DNA from: JBCCMA01 sp039026595
GTDB lineage: Bacteria; Pseudomonadota; Gammaproteobacteria; Steroidobacterales; JBCCMA01
Assembly (NCBI GenBank): GCA_039026595.1
Contig: JBCCMA010000070.1
Coordinates: 1 to 17,590, forward strand
Reading direction: 5' to 3'
Length of the DNA: 17,590 nt
The notes under the pieces were generated by a model. It did not search any database, had not been told where the DNA came from, and saw only the letters and a program-made list of their open reading frames with translations. A program made the position numbers and the translations under genes. Shown one piece after another: positions 5,439-14,631 of the stretch. The number at the start of each line of letters is the position of its first letter. The first letter of the stretch is position 1.

Positions 5439-7259
5439 GTGGCGCGCAGAGCGGGTTACGAGAAAGGCACTGTTCGCCGCTGGCGGACGGTTGTGGTCGC
5501 CGCTGTCCTAGGCGGTGGCCTCGCCATGGCTCTGACAAAATGTGGCGGGGCGCCGGATGAGAAGACGCGCGTCCTGCGACACTCCTTCGATGAGGCGCCT
5601 CGCACACTCGATCCGCTGCGTGCCTCCACCGTCTACACGAATTTTGTCCTGCTGAACGCGTACGACACGCTGTACGCCTACAAGTATCTCGCGCGACCCT
5701 ACGAGCTCAAACCCAACCTCGCGAGCGCGATGCCGACCGTCTCCGCTGATGGTCTGACACTGACGATTCCACTCAAGCCGGATGTGTTTTTTGCCGACGA
5801 TCCGGCATTTGCGAATGGCAAGGGCCGCGAGGTCACGGCACATGATGTGGTGTACTCCATCCGGCGCCATTTTGATGCGACCAATCTGTCGCAGGGTGCC
5901 TGGCTTTGGCGTGACCGCATCGTCGGCCTCGACCAGTGGGGACGTGATGGTGCCGATGAGAACGCGGACATTGCCGGCTTGCGCGCCTTGGATGACCACA
6001 CGCTTCAGATCACGCTCACCGGACCGTTCCCGCAGATCGTGCACACGCTTGCACAGGGCTTCTCGGTCGTGGTCCCGCGCGAAGCGGTCGACACCTACGG
6101 GCAGGAGTTGGCGGTTCGAACGGTGGGGTCGGGCCCGTATCGTGTGACCGCCTTTGACTCGACCTCGGTTACGCTCGAACGAAATCCGCGTTTTCGCAGC
6201 GAACCTGTGGACCTCGATTACGAGGGATACGATGCCGAAGAACACGCCGGCTACAATCTTGATCGCATCGATGGCCGCTCACCGCCCTTTGTCGACCGTA
6301 TTGAAATCGACTTTATTCCGGAGGACGCGTCGCGCATGACGTCGCTCACCAAAGGCGATGAAGTTCAAGTTGCGCGAGTCCCGGCGCCGCTCTATGAAAA
6401 TTATTTGAGCAGCAAGGTTCCGCCGAGCCTTAAGCCGGCTTATGCGCAGGACTACAACGTCCTCGGTGTCCTCGAGCCGGGTTTTCTCTACCACAGCTTC
6501 AACCTTGCGCATCCCGACTTTGGCTACAGTGACGACCCGGAACAAGATCAACGCAACCGTGCTCTGCGTTGCGCCATCATCAAGGGGTTCGACTGGCCCA
6601 CCCGGAACGAACGGTTTTACGCCGGTGTCGGGCAGGTGTTTCCGGGCGCTATTGTGCCTGTCTCGCCCGAGTATCGGGCCGATGCCGACCAGACCAGCAT
6701 TACCCATGACCCGGAAGGCGCGCGCAGGTTGCTGGCGGAGAACGGGTGGACGGCCGACACATTGCCGCCCTTGGTGTACGCCGTCTCGGCTTCGGTCCGC
6801 CAGCAACAGTTGTTCGAGCAGTTTCGCGGCTTCATGCAGGCCATCGGGTATCCGCGCGAAAAGATTCGTCTCAAGCAATACGCCACGTTTGGCGATCTGG
6901 CCGAGGCGTGGAAGCTGTCGGAGCTACCGCTCATCAACAAGGGCTGGACGTTGGACTACCCGGACCTTGAGAACATTTTCCAGCTCTTCTACGGCCCGAA
7001 CCAGGCACCCGGTTCAAACGAAGCGAACTACCAGAACCCGGAGTTCGACGCGCTTTACCGACAAGCCTCAGTCATGCCGCCCGGACCGGAGCGCACGGCG
7101 CTGTACCATCGGATGAATCAGATGACGATCGACGACTGCGTGTCGATCAGTGGGCTGTCAAGGTCGATTATTTTCATGTGGCATCGCGATGTGATTGCGT
7201 ATCCGGATCGCAATATTGTCGGCGGTCACTGGACCCGCTACGCCGATCTGATCGATTGA
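5439..7259 (+). CDS. Family-5 substrate-binding protein of a peptide/opine-type ABC transporter
   Basis: The product is 606 residues and belongs to the DppA/OppA family (SBP_bac_5), which captures peptides and related solutes in the periplasm and delivers them to permeases. The typical opening is seen at about 46-58 (LRHSFDEAPRTLDP), followed by YDTLY, then a section like LTIPLKPDVFFADDPAF and VTAHDVVYSIRR. The family also has the GSGPYRV turn and the C-terminal ISGLSR region seen here. The N-terminus has a basic segment and a hydrophobic stretch ending MALTKCGG. Cys35 looks like a lipid-attachment site, but Lys at -1 departs from the lipobox, so it may be an uncleaved anchor instead. The GTG start has GAGGGGA upstream. 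The permease genes follow directly. The ligand cannot be told from sequence; the operon suggests something related to polyamines or arginine. Confidence 0.9.
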   Translation: MARRAGYEKGTVRRWRTVVVAAVLGGGLAMALTKCGGAPDEKTRVLRHSFDEAPRTLDPLRASTVYTNFVLLNAYDTLYAYKYLARPYELKPNLASAMPTVSADGLTLTIPLKPDVFFADDPAFANGKGREVTAHDVVYSIRRHFDATNLSQGAWLWRDRIVGLDQWGRDGADENADIAGLRALDDHTLQITLTGPFPQIVHTLAQGFSVVVPREAVDTYGQELAVRTVGSGPYRVTAFDSTSVTLERNPRFRSEPVDLDYEGYDAEEHAGYNLDRIDGRSPPFVDRIEIDFIPEDASRMTSLTKGDEVQVARVPAPLYENYLSSKVPPSLKPAYAQDYNVLGVLEPGFLYHSFNLAHPDFGYSDDPEQDQRNRALRCAIIKGFDWPTRNERFYAGVGQVFPGAIVPVSPEYRADADQTSITHDPEGARRLLAENGWTADTLPPLVYAVSASVRQQQLFEQFRGFMQAIGYPREKIRLKQYATFGDLAEAWKLSELPLINKGWTLDYPDLENIFQLFYGPNQAPGSNEANYQNPEFDALYRQASVMPPGPERTALYHRMNQMTIDDCVSISGLSRSIIFMWHRDVIAYPDRNIVGGHWTRYADLID

Positions 7260-7267
7260 CGCGGATC

Positions 7268-8221
7268 GTGACGCTTAAGGTCCACGTCTTGCGAACGCTG
7301 TTGAGCGGTGCGGCGTTGCTGATCGGCGTGACGTTCCTTAGCTTTGTGCTGATGGTCTATTTTGGGCCTCCGCTCGAATATACGCTGCTTGGAAAAAACC
7401 CGACGGCGGAGCAAATCGAAAGCGTCCGCGACGCGCTGCACCTCAACGACCCGTTCTTCGCGCGCTACCTCCATTTTCTGCACGAGCTGGTCACGCTGGA
7501 CTTCGGGCGATCGATCGTCACCGGCCAACCGGTAGGCAGCCTGCTGGCACGCACGGTGCCGATCTCACTGGGCGCGGTACTGCCCGGTTTCGTGCTCGGC
7601 AATCTCGTTGGTCTGGGGCTTGCGATGGTGGCCGCTCATCACCGTGGCGGCTGGGTCGACCGTGCGATTATGGCGGCGTCGGTGTCCGGCATGAGCGTGA
7701 GTCTGATCATCGTTGTCATCGTGGCGCAGGTGGGACTCTGCTCGCCGCTCGGACTCAACCTTTTCCCGTCACGCGGTTGGCGGGTGCACGGATTTGGGGA
7801 CTACCTGCTGTACGCGACGGTGCCCACGCTTACGCTGGCGGTCGTCGCGCTGGGATACAACACACGCTTCTATCGCACCGTGCTCGTCGAGGCGGCGGCG
7901 GCCGACTACGTGCGCACTGCCCGTGCCTACGGCGCCACGCCGCGGCGGATCATGCTTGGGCACGTCCTGCCAAACGCGCTGATTCCCATTACAACGCGGG
8001 TGCTGTTCACTGTACCGCTCATTGTCGTCAGTGGGAGTCTCGTGATCGAGAGCTTCTTTGGTATTCCCGGCATCGGCCAGCTGACCTTTGATGCCATTCA
8101 GAGTAACGATCAACCGGTGCTCAAAGCGGTGGTGTCACTGACCGCGGTTCTCTTCGTCATTGTGCTGACGGTATCGGAACTGCTCTACAACGCGGTAGAC
8201 CCGCGTCTCTCACACCCATGA
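7268..8221 (+). CDS. ABC transporter permease, DppB-type
   Basis: This is one of the two inner-membrane permeases of the importer. The GTG at 7268 gives 317 residues, the usual length of the family; a TTG at 7256 overlapping the previous stop is the alternative. A first transmembrane helix (about 9-31) is followed by the large periplasmic loop typical of DppB/OppB (LGKNPTAEQIESVRDALHLNDPFFARY), then LDFGRSI and further hydrophobic helices. The cytoplasmic coupling loop is at 208-237 (EAAAADYVRTARAYGATPRR, then HVLPNA), followed by ESFFGIPGIG and the ending VDPRL. The stop overlaps the next ATG in an ATGA junction. Confidence 0.92.
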   Translation: MTLKVHVLRTLLSGAALLIGVTFLSFVLMVYFGPPLEYTLLGKNPTAEQIESVRDALHLNDPFFARYLHFLHELVTLDFGRSIVTGQPVGSLLARTVPISLGAVLPGFVLGNLVGLGLAMVAAHHRGGWVDRAIMAASVSGMSVSLIIVVIVAQVGLCSPLGLNLFPSRGWRVHGFGDYLLYATVPTLTLAVVALGYNTRFYRTVLVEAAAADYVRTARAYGATPRRIMLGHVLPNALIPITTRVLFTVPLIVVSGSLVIESFFGIPGIGQLTFDAIQSNDQPVLKAVVSLTAVLFVIVLTVSELLYNAVDPRLSHP

Positions 8222-9087
8222 ACGGACACAGCGCTGCGCTATCCCATTCACCGTGGCAACGGGCCGTCGGATTGCTGATTCGCGACCGAGTGGGAATGTC
8301 GGCGCTGCTGGTTGTCGTGGTGTTTGCCTTCATCGGTCTCGGCGCTGCGCTCGGGTGGTGGGCCACACAGTGGAGTGCATTGTCCGGCGGCTACTATGAA
8401 CCTATGTCGCGCACGCACTGGTTCGGGACCAACGTCAACGGGCAGGACATTTTCGCGCGCGCTGTCTACAGCACACGTGTCGCGTTCGAGGTGGGTCTGA
8501 GTGTTGCGCTCACCTCGACCGCGCTCGGCGCCGTACTCGGAGGACTTGCAGGCTATTTTCGGGACACGTGGCTCGACGCGCTCATCCTGTGGTGCAAGGG
8601 CGTGCTGGACTGCATGCCGTTCTACCTGTTTGTCGCTGCGGTCGCGTACGCCCTGAAGGGAAGTGACTACGGTATGCACGCGGCGATGATCGCAACGTTC
8701 TGGACCACCACCGGAAGGCTGGTGCGCAGCGAAGTGATCCGGTTGCGCGAGCTCGAGTTTGTGCGGGCGGCGCGCGGCGTGGGGGTTGGATCGTGGCAGA
8801 TCCTGTGGCGGCACATCCTGCCGAACACCGCCCCTCTTCTGCTGGTGCAGGGCACGATCGTCCTTGTCACCGCGATCAAGACCGAGGTCATCCTGAGCTT
8901 CCTCGGGCTTGGCATATCGGACGGCGTGAGCTGGGGCCGCATGCTGTCGGCCGCGGCGCAGGAGGTGACGGCAGGTCACTTCAATAATTTCATCTGGGCG
9001 TCGGTGTTCCTGTTTGCGCTGGTCATGGCGTTTAATTTGCTGGCCGATGCGCTGCACGATGCGTTTGACCCAAGAGCGTTGCGGTGA
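8218..9087 (+). CDS. ABC transporter permease, DppC-type
   Basis: This is the second permease of the importer, 289 residues, close to the family norm. After a first helix (about 27-48) comes the DppC/OppC signature HWFGTNVNGQDIFARAVY (67-84), followed by helices around 92-112 and 130-147. The coupling loop is at about 169-203 (SEVIRLRELEFVRAARGVGV, then HILPN), and LSFLGLGISDGVSWGRML leads to the final helix and the ending FDPRALR. The start overlaps the DppB-type gene by 4 bases, and the ATPase gene begins 7 bases after the stop. Confidence 0.93.
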   Translation: MNGHSAALSHSPWQRAVGLLIRDRVGMSALLVVVVFAFIGLGAALGWWATQWSALSGGYYEPMSRTHWFGTNVNGQDIFARAVYSTRVAFEVGLSVALTSTALGAVLGGLAGYFRDTWLDALILWCKGVLDCMPFYLFVAAVAYALKGSDYGMHAAMIATFWTTTGRLVRSEVIRLRELEFVRAARGVGVGSWQILWRHILPNTAPLLLVQGTIVLVTAIKTEVILSFLGLGISDGVSWGRMLSAAAQEVTAGHFNNFIWASVFLFALVMAFNLLADALHDAFDPRALR

Positions 9088-9094
9088 GGCGGCG

Positions 9095-10762
9095 ATGAGT
9101 ATGCCGTCCGTGCTGCGCGTACACGACCTCTGCGTCGAGTTCCGGACGCGCCGCGGTGTGAGGCGCGCAGTCGACGGCGTGTCATTCGAACTGTCCGCGG
9201 GTGGCACGCTCGGCCTCGTGGGGGAGTCGGGGAGCGGCAAGACGTTGACGGCGATGGCACTGCTCGGACTGCTGCCTGCCGCGCCGCACTGTGTCGTCCT
9301 TGGACAGATCGAGATCGACGGGCGCCGGCTGCCTGTGGACGCACTTCGGGGGGATACAACCCATCGGGGTCGGCGTATCGCCATGATCTTTCAGGAGCCG
9401 ATGACCGCGCTGAATCCCGTGCGGACCATTCGCTCGCAAATGATCGAAGTGCTGTGTCGCTTCGGCGATGTAACGCCAGACCGTGCCGCAGAAAGGGCGC
9501 TTGATCTGCTCGATACGGTGGGGATTGGGAAGCCAAGGCAGTGTCTGCAGCACTATCCGCACCAGCTTTCCGGCGGCATGCGCCAACGTGTGATGATCGC
9601 GATGGCGCTGTCGTGCGAACCGGACGTTCTGGTGGCCGACGAGCCGACCACCGCGCTGGACGTGACCACGCAGGCGCAGGTGCTCGACCTGATTGCCGGG
9701 TTGCAGAAACAACGCGGTATGGCCGTGGTCATGATCAGCCACAACTTAAGCGTGGTGGCGCAGATTTGCCGTGATGTCCTGATCATGCAGGCCGGTCGGG
9801 TGGTGGAGCGCGCACAAACCCGCGCGCTGTTCTCAAACCCGCAACACGCGTACACCCGGCGCCTCCTGGCTGCAATCCCGCGACTCGATCGCCCGGCGCG
9901 TGCGGTGGGCCCCACGAGTCTGGCGGCCGGTTCGGTCTCACCGGCTCTGGAGGTGAGTGACCTTGTGGTCAGGTACCCACGTCGTCGTCAAATCTTCGAG
10001 CGGTCCGTGCCGGACAACACGGCCGTCGGGGGTGTTTCCCTTCGGATCGGTCAGGGGCGCGCACTCGGTCTGGTCGGACCGTCGGGGTGCGGCAAGTCGT
10101 CGCTCGGGCGCGCGCTACTGCGCTTGCATGAACCCTCGGCCGGGCAAGTGCGCGTTGCGGGTCAGGACATCACGGCGATGGCGCCTGCACAGCTGCGCCG
10201 CGCACGGGCCAGTATGCAGATGATCTTTCAGGATCCCTATGCGTCGCTCTCGCCCCGACGCACGGTGGGCCAGACGCTCGCAGAACCACTCAACGCGTTT
10301 GGCCTCGGCAGTCCGGCTGAGCGAAAGGCCCGGATCCTCGATCTTCTTGACACGGTGGGTCTGGGTCCCGATGTGTTGCCCCGGTATCCCCACGAGTTCT
10401 CGGGCGGTCAGCGACAGCGCATTGCCATCACGCGCGCGCTGGTTCTCGAGCCCCCGTTGATTGTGGCCGACGAGGCGGTGTCGGCACTGGATGTGTCTAT
10501 CCAGGCCGACGTACTTGAGCTTCTCATTACGCTGCAGGCGCGCTACGGGATGGCCATGTTGTTCATCTCCCATGATCTTGCCGTTATCCGCCAGATCTGC
10601 CACGACGTCGCGGTCATGGAAGCCGGTCTGATCGTTGAGCACGGAACGGTTGACGACGTGTTCGGTCGGCCCCAGCATTCGCTGACCCGAGCGTTGCTCG
10701 CGGCCGTGCCGCGCCCGCCCGGATCGGATTCCCGCGCATCAACAGGACACCATCATGGCTGA
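9095..10762 (+). CDS. Double ATP-binding protein of the ABC importer (DppD-DppF-type fusion)
   Basis: The product is 555 residues carrying two complete ABC ATPase domains in one chain, so it supplies both motor subunits of the importer. Domain 1 has Walker A GESGSGKT (43-50), signature LSGGMRQ (158-164), Walker B VLVADEP (178-184) and the H-loop SHN. Domain 2 has Walker A GPSGCGKS (328-335), signature FSGGQRQ (435-441), Walker B LIVADE (455-460) and SHD. Each domain ends in the peptide-transporter-type tail (PQHAYTRRLLAAIP and PQHSLTRALLAAVP), which marks the Opp/Dpp class. The ATG at 9095 is chosen because GGTGAGG sits just upstream and upstream in-frame codons lie inside the permease gene. 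It overlaps the next gene by 8 bases, which ties the transporter to the polyamine genes. Confidence 0.93.
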   Translation: MSMPSVLRVHDLCVEFRTRRGVRRAVDGVSFELSAGGTLGLVGESGSGKTLTAMALLGLLPAAPHCVVLGQIEIDGRRLPVDALRGDTTHRGRRIAMIFQEPMTALNPVRTIRSQMIEVLCRFGDVTPDRAAERALDLLDTVGIGKPRQCLQHYPHQLSGGMRQRVMIAMALSCEPDVLVADEPTTALDVTTQAQVLDLIAGLQKQRGMAVVMISHNLSVVAQICRDVLIMQAGRVVERAQTRALFSNPQHAYTRRLLAAIPRLDRPARAVGPTSLAAGSVSPALEVSDLVVRYPRRRQIFERSVPDNTAVGGVSLRIGQGRALGLVGPSGCGKSSLGRALLRLHEPSAGQVRVAGQDITAMAPAQLRRARASMQMIFQDPYASLSPRRTVGQTLAEPLNAFGLGSPAERKARILDLLDTVGLGPDVLPRYPHEFSGGQRQRIAITRALVLEPPLIVADEAVSALDVSIQADVLELLITLQARYGMAMLFISHDLAVIRQICHDVAVMEAGLIVEHGTVDDVFGRPQHSLTRALLAAVPRPPGSDSRASTGHHHG

Positions 10763-11738
10763 ATCAATCCGTGCGTTTATGCGCACGCATTACCGGCATT
10801 TCAACGCGGCGGCCATGGTGGACGCAACGCGCGATTACGTCGCGCACCTTGCGAACGGCGGCAAGATGATGGTGACGCTTGCCGGTGCCATGAGTACCGC
10901 GGAGCTTGGTATCAGTCTGGCGCGCATGATCCGCGAGGACAAAGTCCACGCCATTACCTGCACGGGCGCGAATCTTGAGGAAGACCTGTTCAACCTTGTG
11001 GCGCACGATCTCTACGAGCGCGTGCCGCACTATCGTGATTTACGGCCAGAAGATGAGCAGGCGTTGCTTGAGCGCGCCATGAACCGGGTGACCGATACGT
11101 GTATACCCGAGCATGAAGCGATGCGCGTACTTGAATCACTTGCACACGAGCAGTGGCTCGCCTGCGAACGCGCAGAGCAGAGGGTCTTTCCGCACGACGT
11201 GCTCTACCGCATGATCCGCAGCGGTGCGCTGGACGACAAGGCGCAGATCGACCCGGCCAATAGCTGGATGCTGGCTGCGTGCGAGAAGAACCTGCCGTTG
11301 TTCGTGCCCGGTTGGGAAGACAGCACCATGGGCAACATGTTTGCGGCGGCGGTCATCCGGGGCGATATCGCCTCGGCCACGCTGATTCGTTCGGGCATTG
11401 AATACATGATCGAACTGGCGGACTGGTACCGGCGGACCAGCGCCGATGCCAGCGTGGGTTTCTTCCAGATTGGCGGCGGCAGTGCCGGTGACTTCCCCAG
11501 TTGTGTGGTGCCCATGCTGGAGCAGGACCTGGGCGTGGCGACCCCGCTGTGGGGCTACTTCTGCCAGATCAGTGATTCGACGACCAGCTACGGCGGCTAC
11601 TCCGGCGCGGTGCCGAATGAAAAGATTACGTGGGGCAAGCTTAGTGTGGACACACCGCGCCACGTCATTGAGTCCGACGCGACGATTGTCGCGCCGCTGA
11701 TGTTCAGCGCCATTGTTGAAGACGGACCTGACCTGTGA
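10755..11738 (+). CDS. Deoxyhypusine-synthase-like enzyme (probable polyamine synthase)
   Basis: The product is 327 residues of the deoxyhypusine synthase fold. In eukaryotes and archaea this enzyme uses NAD and spermidine to modify eIF5A. Bacteria have no eIF5A, so the acceptor here is probably a small amine. Visible motifs are GAMSTAELG, the NAD-binding TGANLEED (70-77) and the active-site region SGAVPNEKITWGKL. Lys295 of WGK aligns with the lysine that forms the imine with the aminobutyl group in the eukaryotic enzyme. The GGGSAGDFPSC stretch is the bacterial form of the acceptor-side GGG motif. Relatives named SpeY or homospermidine synthase transfer an aminobutyl group to putrescine. The three genes after it make putrescine, which fits. 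AGGA lies 7 bases before the ATG, and the start is inside the ATPase gene. The family is certain; the exact product is inferred. Confidence 0.85.
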   Translation: MAESIRAFMRTHYRHFNAAAMVDATRDYVAHLANGGKMMVTLAGAMSTAELGISLARMIREDKVHAITCTGANLEEDLFNLVAHDLYERVPHYRDLRPEDEQALLERAMNRVTDTCIPEHEAMRVLESLAHEQWLACERAEQRVFPHDVLYRMIRSGALDDKAQIDPANSWMLAACEKNLPLFVPGWEDSTMGNMFAAAVIRGDIASATLIRSGIEYMIELADWYRRTSADASVGFFQIGGGSAGDFPSCVVPMLEQDLGVATPLWGYFCQISDSTTSYGGYSGAVPNEKITWGKLSVDTPRHVIESDATIVAPLMFSAIVEDGPDL

Positions 11739-13723
11739 TGCCGCGCCCTGACGAATGGTCGACGGCTGAGGCCGCATCGCACTATCACATGGCCGAATGG
11801 GGCGGCGGTTTTTTCGAGGTCAACGCTGACGGTCACGTTGCGGTCAGCACGGCCGACAAGCCACCGATCGATGTCATGCGCGTGATCGGGCAGACGCGTG
11901 ACCGCGGATTGTCCGGTCCGGTGTTGCTGCGTTTTCAGGACGTGCTTCGCGCGCGCGTGCAGCAATTGAATGACGCGTTCGCCGCCGCGCGTCGCGCGGT
12001 GGGTTACGCGGCGGCCTACCGCGCGGTGTATCCGATCAAGGTGAACCAACTGCACGAAGTGGTCGATGAAATCCTGACCGCGGGCCGGCCTTACGGAGTC
12101 GGTCTGGAATGCGGATCGAAGCCCGAATTGGTTGCCGCAGTGGCGTTGCTGAACAGCGCTGACGATCTGCTGATTTGCAATGGCTACAAGGACGACGACA
12201 TGCTCGGCCTGGTGCTCGACGCGCAGTCGCTTGGGCAGAATGTGATACCGGTCATCGAGAAGCTCGATGAAATTGAACGCCTGCTGCATCTGGCGCGCGA
12301 GCGTGGTCAGACGCCGCGCTTCGGTATCCGTGTCCGGCTCCAGGTGGACAGCGCGGGCCACTGGGCCGACAGCGCGGGCGACCGATCCAAGTTTGGCGTA
12401 TCGGTCGGGCACTTGTATGAACTGATGCAGCGGTTGCGCCGCGGCGACGTCGACGCGACTCTGGTTTTGCTCCATTGCCACCCCGGTAGCCAGATTCCCG
12501 ACATCATGACGCTCGGCGAGTCGGTGCGTGAACTGACACAGATTTACGTGCATCTCGCGCGCGCCGGTCTGGCACCGGAATACCTCGACGTCGGCGGTGG
12601 GCTTGGCGTCAACTACGATGCGAATGTCGGCGCCGGGAATCAGACGGCCATTAACTACACACTCGGCGAATACGCACACACGGTGGTGGGCGCGGTGGCT
12701 GAAACCTGTTCCGACGCAGGTGTCGCTCTACCGACGCTTCTGACCGAGAGTGGCCGCGCGATGACCGCGCACCATTCGCTGCTGGTGGTCCCGGTTCTTG
12801 GCGCCTATGGACCGTTGAGAGAGTCGATCGCGCCGTCCGAAAACGTCGATCACCCGTCTGTCGTCGGACTGGGTGAAACCGCTGACTGGCTTACGGCCCA
12901 CCCCGATGCCAATGTGCGGGAGCTGCTGGCCCGTTATCACGATGCCGCGGCCAAACGCCGAGACAGTCAAACTGCGTTTCGTCTCGGCGTGCTGGACCTG
13001 GCGGCGCGTGCCGCGATCGACAGCGCCTACTTTCGCATCTGCAGTACCATCACCTCGCGTCTGGTCGCGCACGATCCGCGAGTGCTGCCGGAGGAGCTGA
13101 TCGAGCTTCGCGATCGGCTGGCGGATCACTATCTTTGTGACTTCTCTGTTTTTCAGTCCATGCTGGATCATTGGGCCATCGGACAGCGGTTTCCCATCAC
13201 GCCGTTGCACAGGCTGGATGAGCGTCCCGACCGTCGCGCTGTGCTTGTGGACCTGACCTGCGACTCGGACGGGCAGATTCGCCGTTACGTTTCACGTGAT
13301 CCTGAGGCGCGGTCAATGGATGTGCATGCGCTCCGTGATGACGAGCCCTATTTTCTCGGCATGTTTTTGATGGGCGCTTACCAGGACATCATGGGCGATG
13401 CGCACAACCTGTTCGGACGCGTCCATGAAGTGCACGTGTACGCCGATGAAAGCGAAGAAGACGGATTTTTTATTGAGACCATTCTCGAAGGCGCGACCGT
13501 GCGTGACATGCTTGAACAGGTGCAGTATTTCGCCCGCGATCTGGAGCGGCGGGTAAGCGATACCGTGCGTCGGGTTGTGGATCGCGGTGATCTGCGCGCG
13601 CGCGACGGCGTACGGCTTCTGGAGCGCTACCGCGCGCTGTTTTCAAGCTCGCCGTACCTCTCAGATGGCGCGTCGATCAAGGCCTCGTCGGCGTCCACCG
13701 TGCGTCAGGCGGCAGCGCAATGA
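11738..13723 (+). CDS. speA: Biosynthetic arginine decarboxylase
   Basis: This PLP enzyme turns arginine into agmatine, the first step of the agmatine route to putrescine. The product is 661 residues (E. coli SpeA 658). The N-terminal barrel contains YPIKVNQ, with the PLP lysine at about residue 101, then GLECGSKPEL, the glycine-rich LHCHPGSQI and YLDVGGGLGVNYD. The C-terminal part has LVDLTCDSDGQI, whose Cys-Asp pair belongs to the active site across the dimer, and FLMGAYQDIMGDAHNLFG. All of these are SpeA hallmarks and separate it from ornithine or diaminopimelate decarboxylases. The ATG at 11738 shares one base with the previous stop; a GTG three bases earlier is also possible. It overlaps the next gene by 4 bases. 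Confidence 0.95.
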   Translation: MPRPDEWSTAEAASHYHMAEWGGGFFEVNADGHVAVSTADKPPIDVMRVIGQTRDRGLSGPVLLRFQDVLRARVQQLNDAFAAARRAVGYAAAYRAVYPIKVNQLHEVVDEILTAGRPYGVGLECGSKPELVAAVALLNSADDLLICNGYKDDDMLGLVLDAQSLGQNVIPVIEKLDEIERLLHLARERGQTPRFGIRVRLQVDSAGHWADSAGDRSKFGVSVGHLYELMQRLRRGDVDATLVLLHCHPGSQIPDIMTLGESVRELTQIYVHLARAGLAPEYLDVGGGLGVNYDANVGAGNQTAINYTLGEYAHTVVGAVAETCSDAGVALPTLLTESGRAMTAHHSLLVVPVLGAYGPLRESIAPSENVDHPSVVGLGETADWLTAHPDANVRELLARYHDAAAKRRDSQTAFRLGVLDLAARAAIDSAYFRICSTITSRLVAHDPRVLPEELIELRDRLADHYLCDFSVFQSMLDHWAIGQRFPITPLHRLDERPDRRAVLVDLTCDSDGQIRRYVSRDPEARSMDVHALRDDEPYFLGMFLMGAYQDIMGDAHNLFGRVHEVHVYADESEEDGFFIETILEGATVRDMLEQVQYFARDLERRVSDTVRRVVDRGDLRARDGVRLLERYRALFSSSPYLSDGASIKASSASTVRQAAAQ

Positions 13724-14631
13724 GCGAACGAAAAGCAGGGCGAGCGCTGACCGTTGCGCTGGTGCAAACCGCGCCTGGAGCCGCGGGGGATCGCGCGTTG
13801 GAAGAAGCGCTTGCGCTCAGTCGCGACGCGGCGGGGCAGGGTGCGGAGCTGGTCGTTCTTCCAGAGCTGTTCGCCGGTCCGTATTTTTGCCAGGTACCGG
13901 ACGCGCGCGAGTTCGCCCGTGCCGAGACGATTCCCGGTCCGACCACGTCGGCCTTTTGCGCGTTGGCCGGTAAGCTCGGTGTGTCGTTCGTTGTCTCGTT
14001 GTTTGAACGTCGAGCCGTCGGGCTGTATCACAACACAGCCGTCATGATTGATCGAACCGGTATCGTGGGGACGTACCGTAAGATGCACATCCCGGACGAT
14101 CCGGGTTACGGCGAGAAGTTTTTCTTTACGCCCGGCGACACCGGTTTCGGGGTGCACCGGCTGTCTGACGCGGTGGTCGGTACGCTGGTGTGCTGGGACC
14201 AGTGGTTCCCGGAGGCCGCGCGCCTGACCGCTTTGAGGGGCGCGGAACTTCTGGTTTATCCCACTGCAATCGGGTGGCACCCTTTTGAAAAAGCGACGCT
14301 GGGGGACGCCCAGCTCGACGCGTGGCGCACCGTGCAACGGTCGCACGCCATTGCAAACGGGTGCTACGTTCTGGCGGTGAATCGCACGGGCTTTGAGAAG
14401 ACTCCGGGCGGCAAGGGCGGCGGCATCGAGTTCTGGGGCCACAGTTTTATCGCCGGGCCGGACGGGCAGATTATTGCTGAGGCCAGCGCAGATCGTCCTG
14501 AGGTGCTTATGGCCACGCTCGATCTCGACCATATTCGTGAGATGCGCGAGGGCTGGCCGTTTTTGCGTGATCGCCGAATCGATGCGTACGCCGACCTGAC
14601 GCGGCGCTTCATCGACGATGGCAAGCTGTGA
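13720..14631 (+). CDS. aguB: N-carbamoylputrescine amidase
   Basis: This nitrilase-superfamily enzyme hydrolyses N-carbamoylputrescine to putrescine, CO2 and ammonia. The product is 303 residues. The Glu-Lys-Cys catalytic triad is visible: Glu49 in LPELF, Lys121 in YRKMHIPDD and Cys158 in LVCWDQWFPE. The motifs PDDPGYGEKFFFTPGD and YPTAIGWHP are typical of AguB. Its place between speA and the agmatine deiminase gene confirms the substrate. It joins both neighbours by 4-base overlaps (ATGA and GTGA). Confidence 0.94.
   Translation: MSERKAGRALTVALVQTAPGAAGDRALEEALALSRDAAGQGAELVVLPELFAGPYFCQVPDAREFARAETIPGPTTSAFCALAGKLGVSFVVSLFERRAVGLYHNTAVMIDRTGIVGTYRKMHIPDDPGYGEKFFFTPGDTGFGVHRLSDAVVGTLVCWDQWFPEAARLTALRGAELLVYPTAIGWHPFEKATLGDAQLDAWRTVQRSHAIANGCYVLAVNRTGFEKTPGGKGGGIEFWGHSFIAGPDGQIIAEASADRPEVLMATLDLDHIREMREGWPFLRDRRIDAYADLTRRFIDDGKL

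Noticed and set aside
8248..9384. Long minus-strand open frame opposite the DppC-type permease
   Set aside because: The translation is Arg/Pro/Ser-rich without any domain, and the plus strand encodes an unmistakable permease and ATPase.
11597..12679. Long minus-strand open frame opposite speA
   Set aside because: It mirrors a strongly conserved SpeA region, has no recognisable motif and no clear ribosome site.
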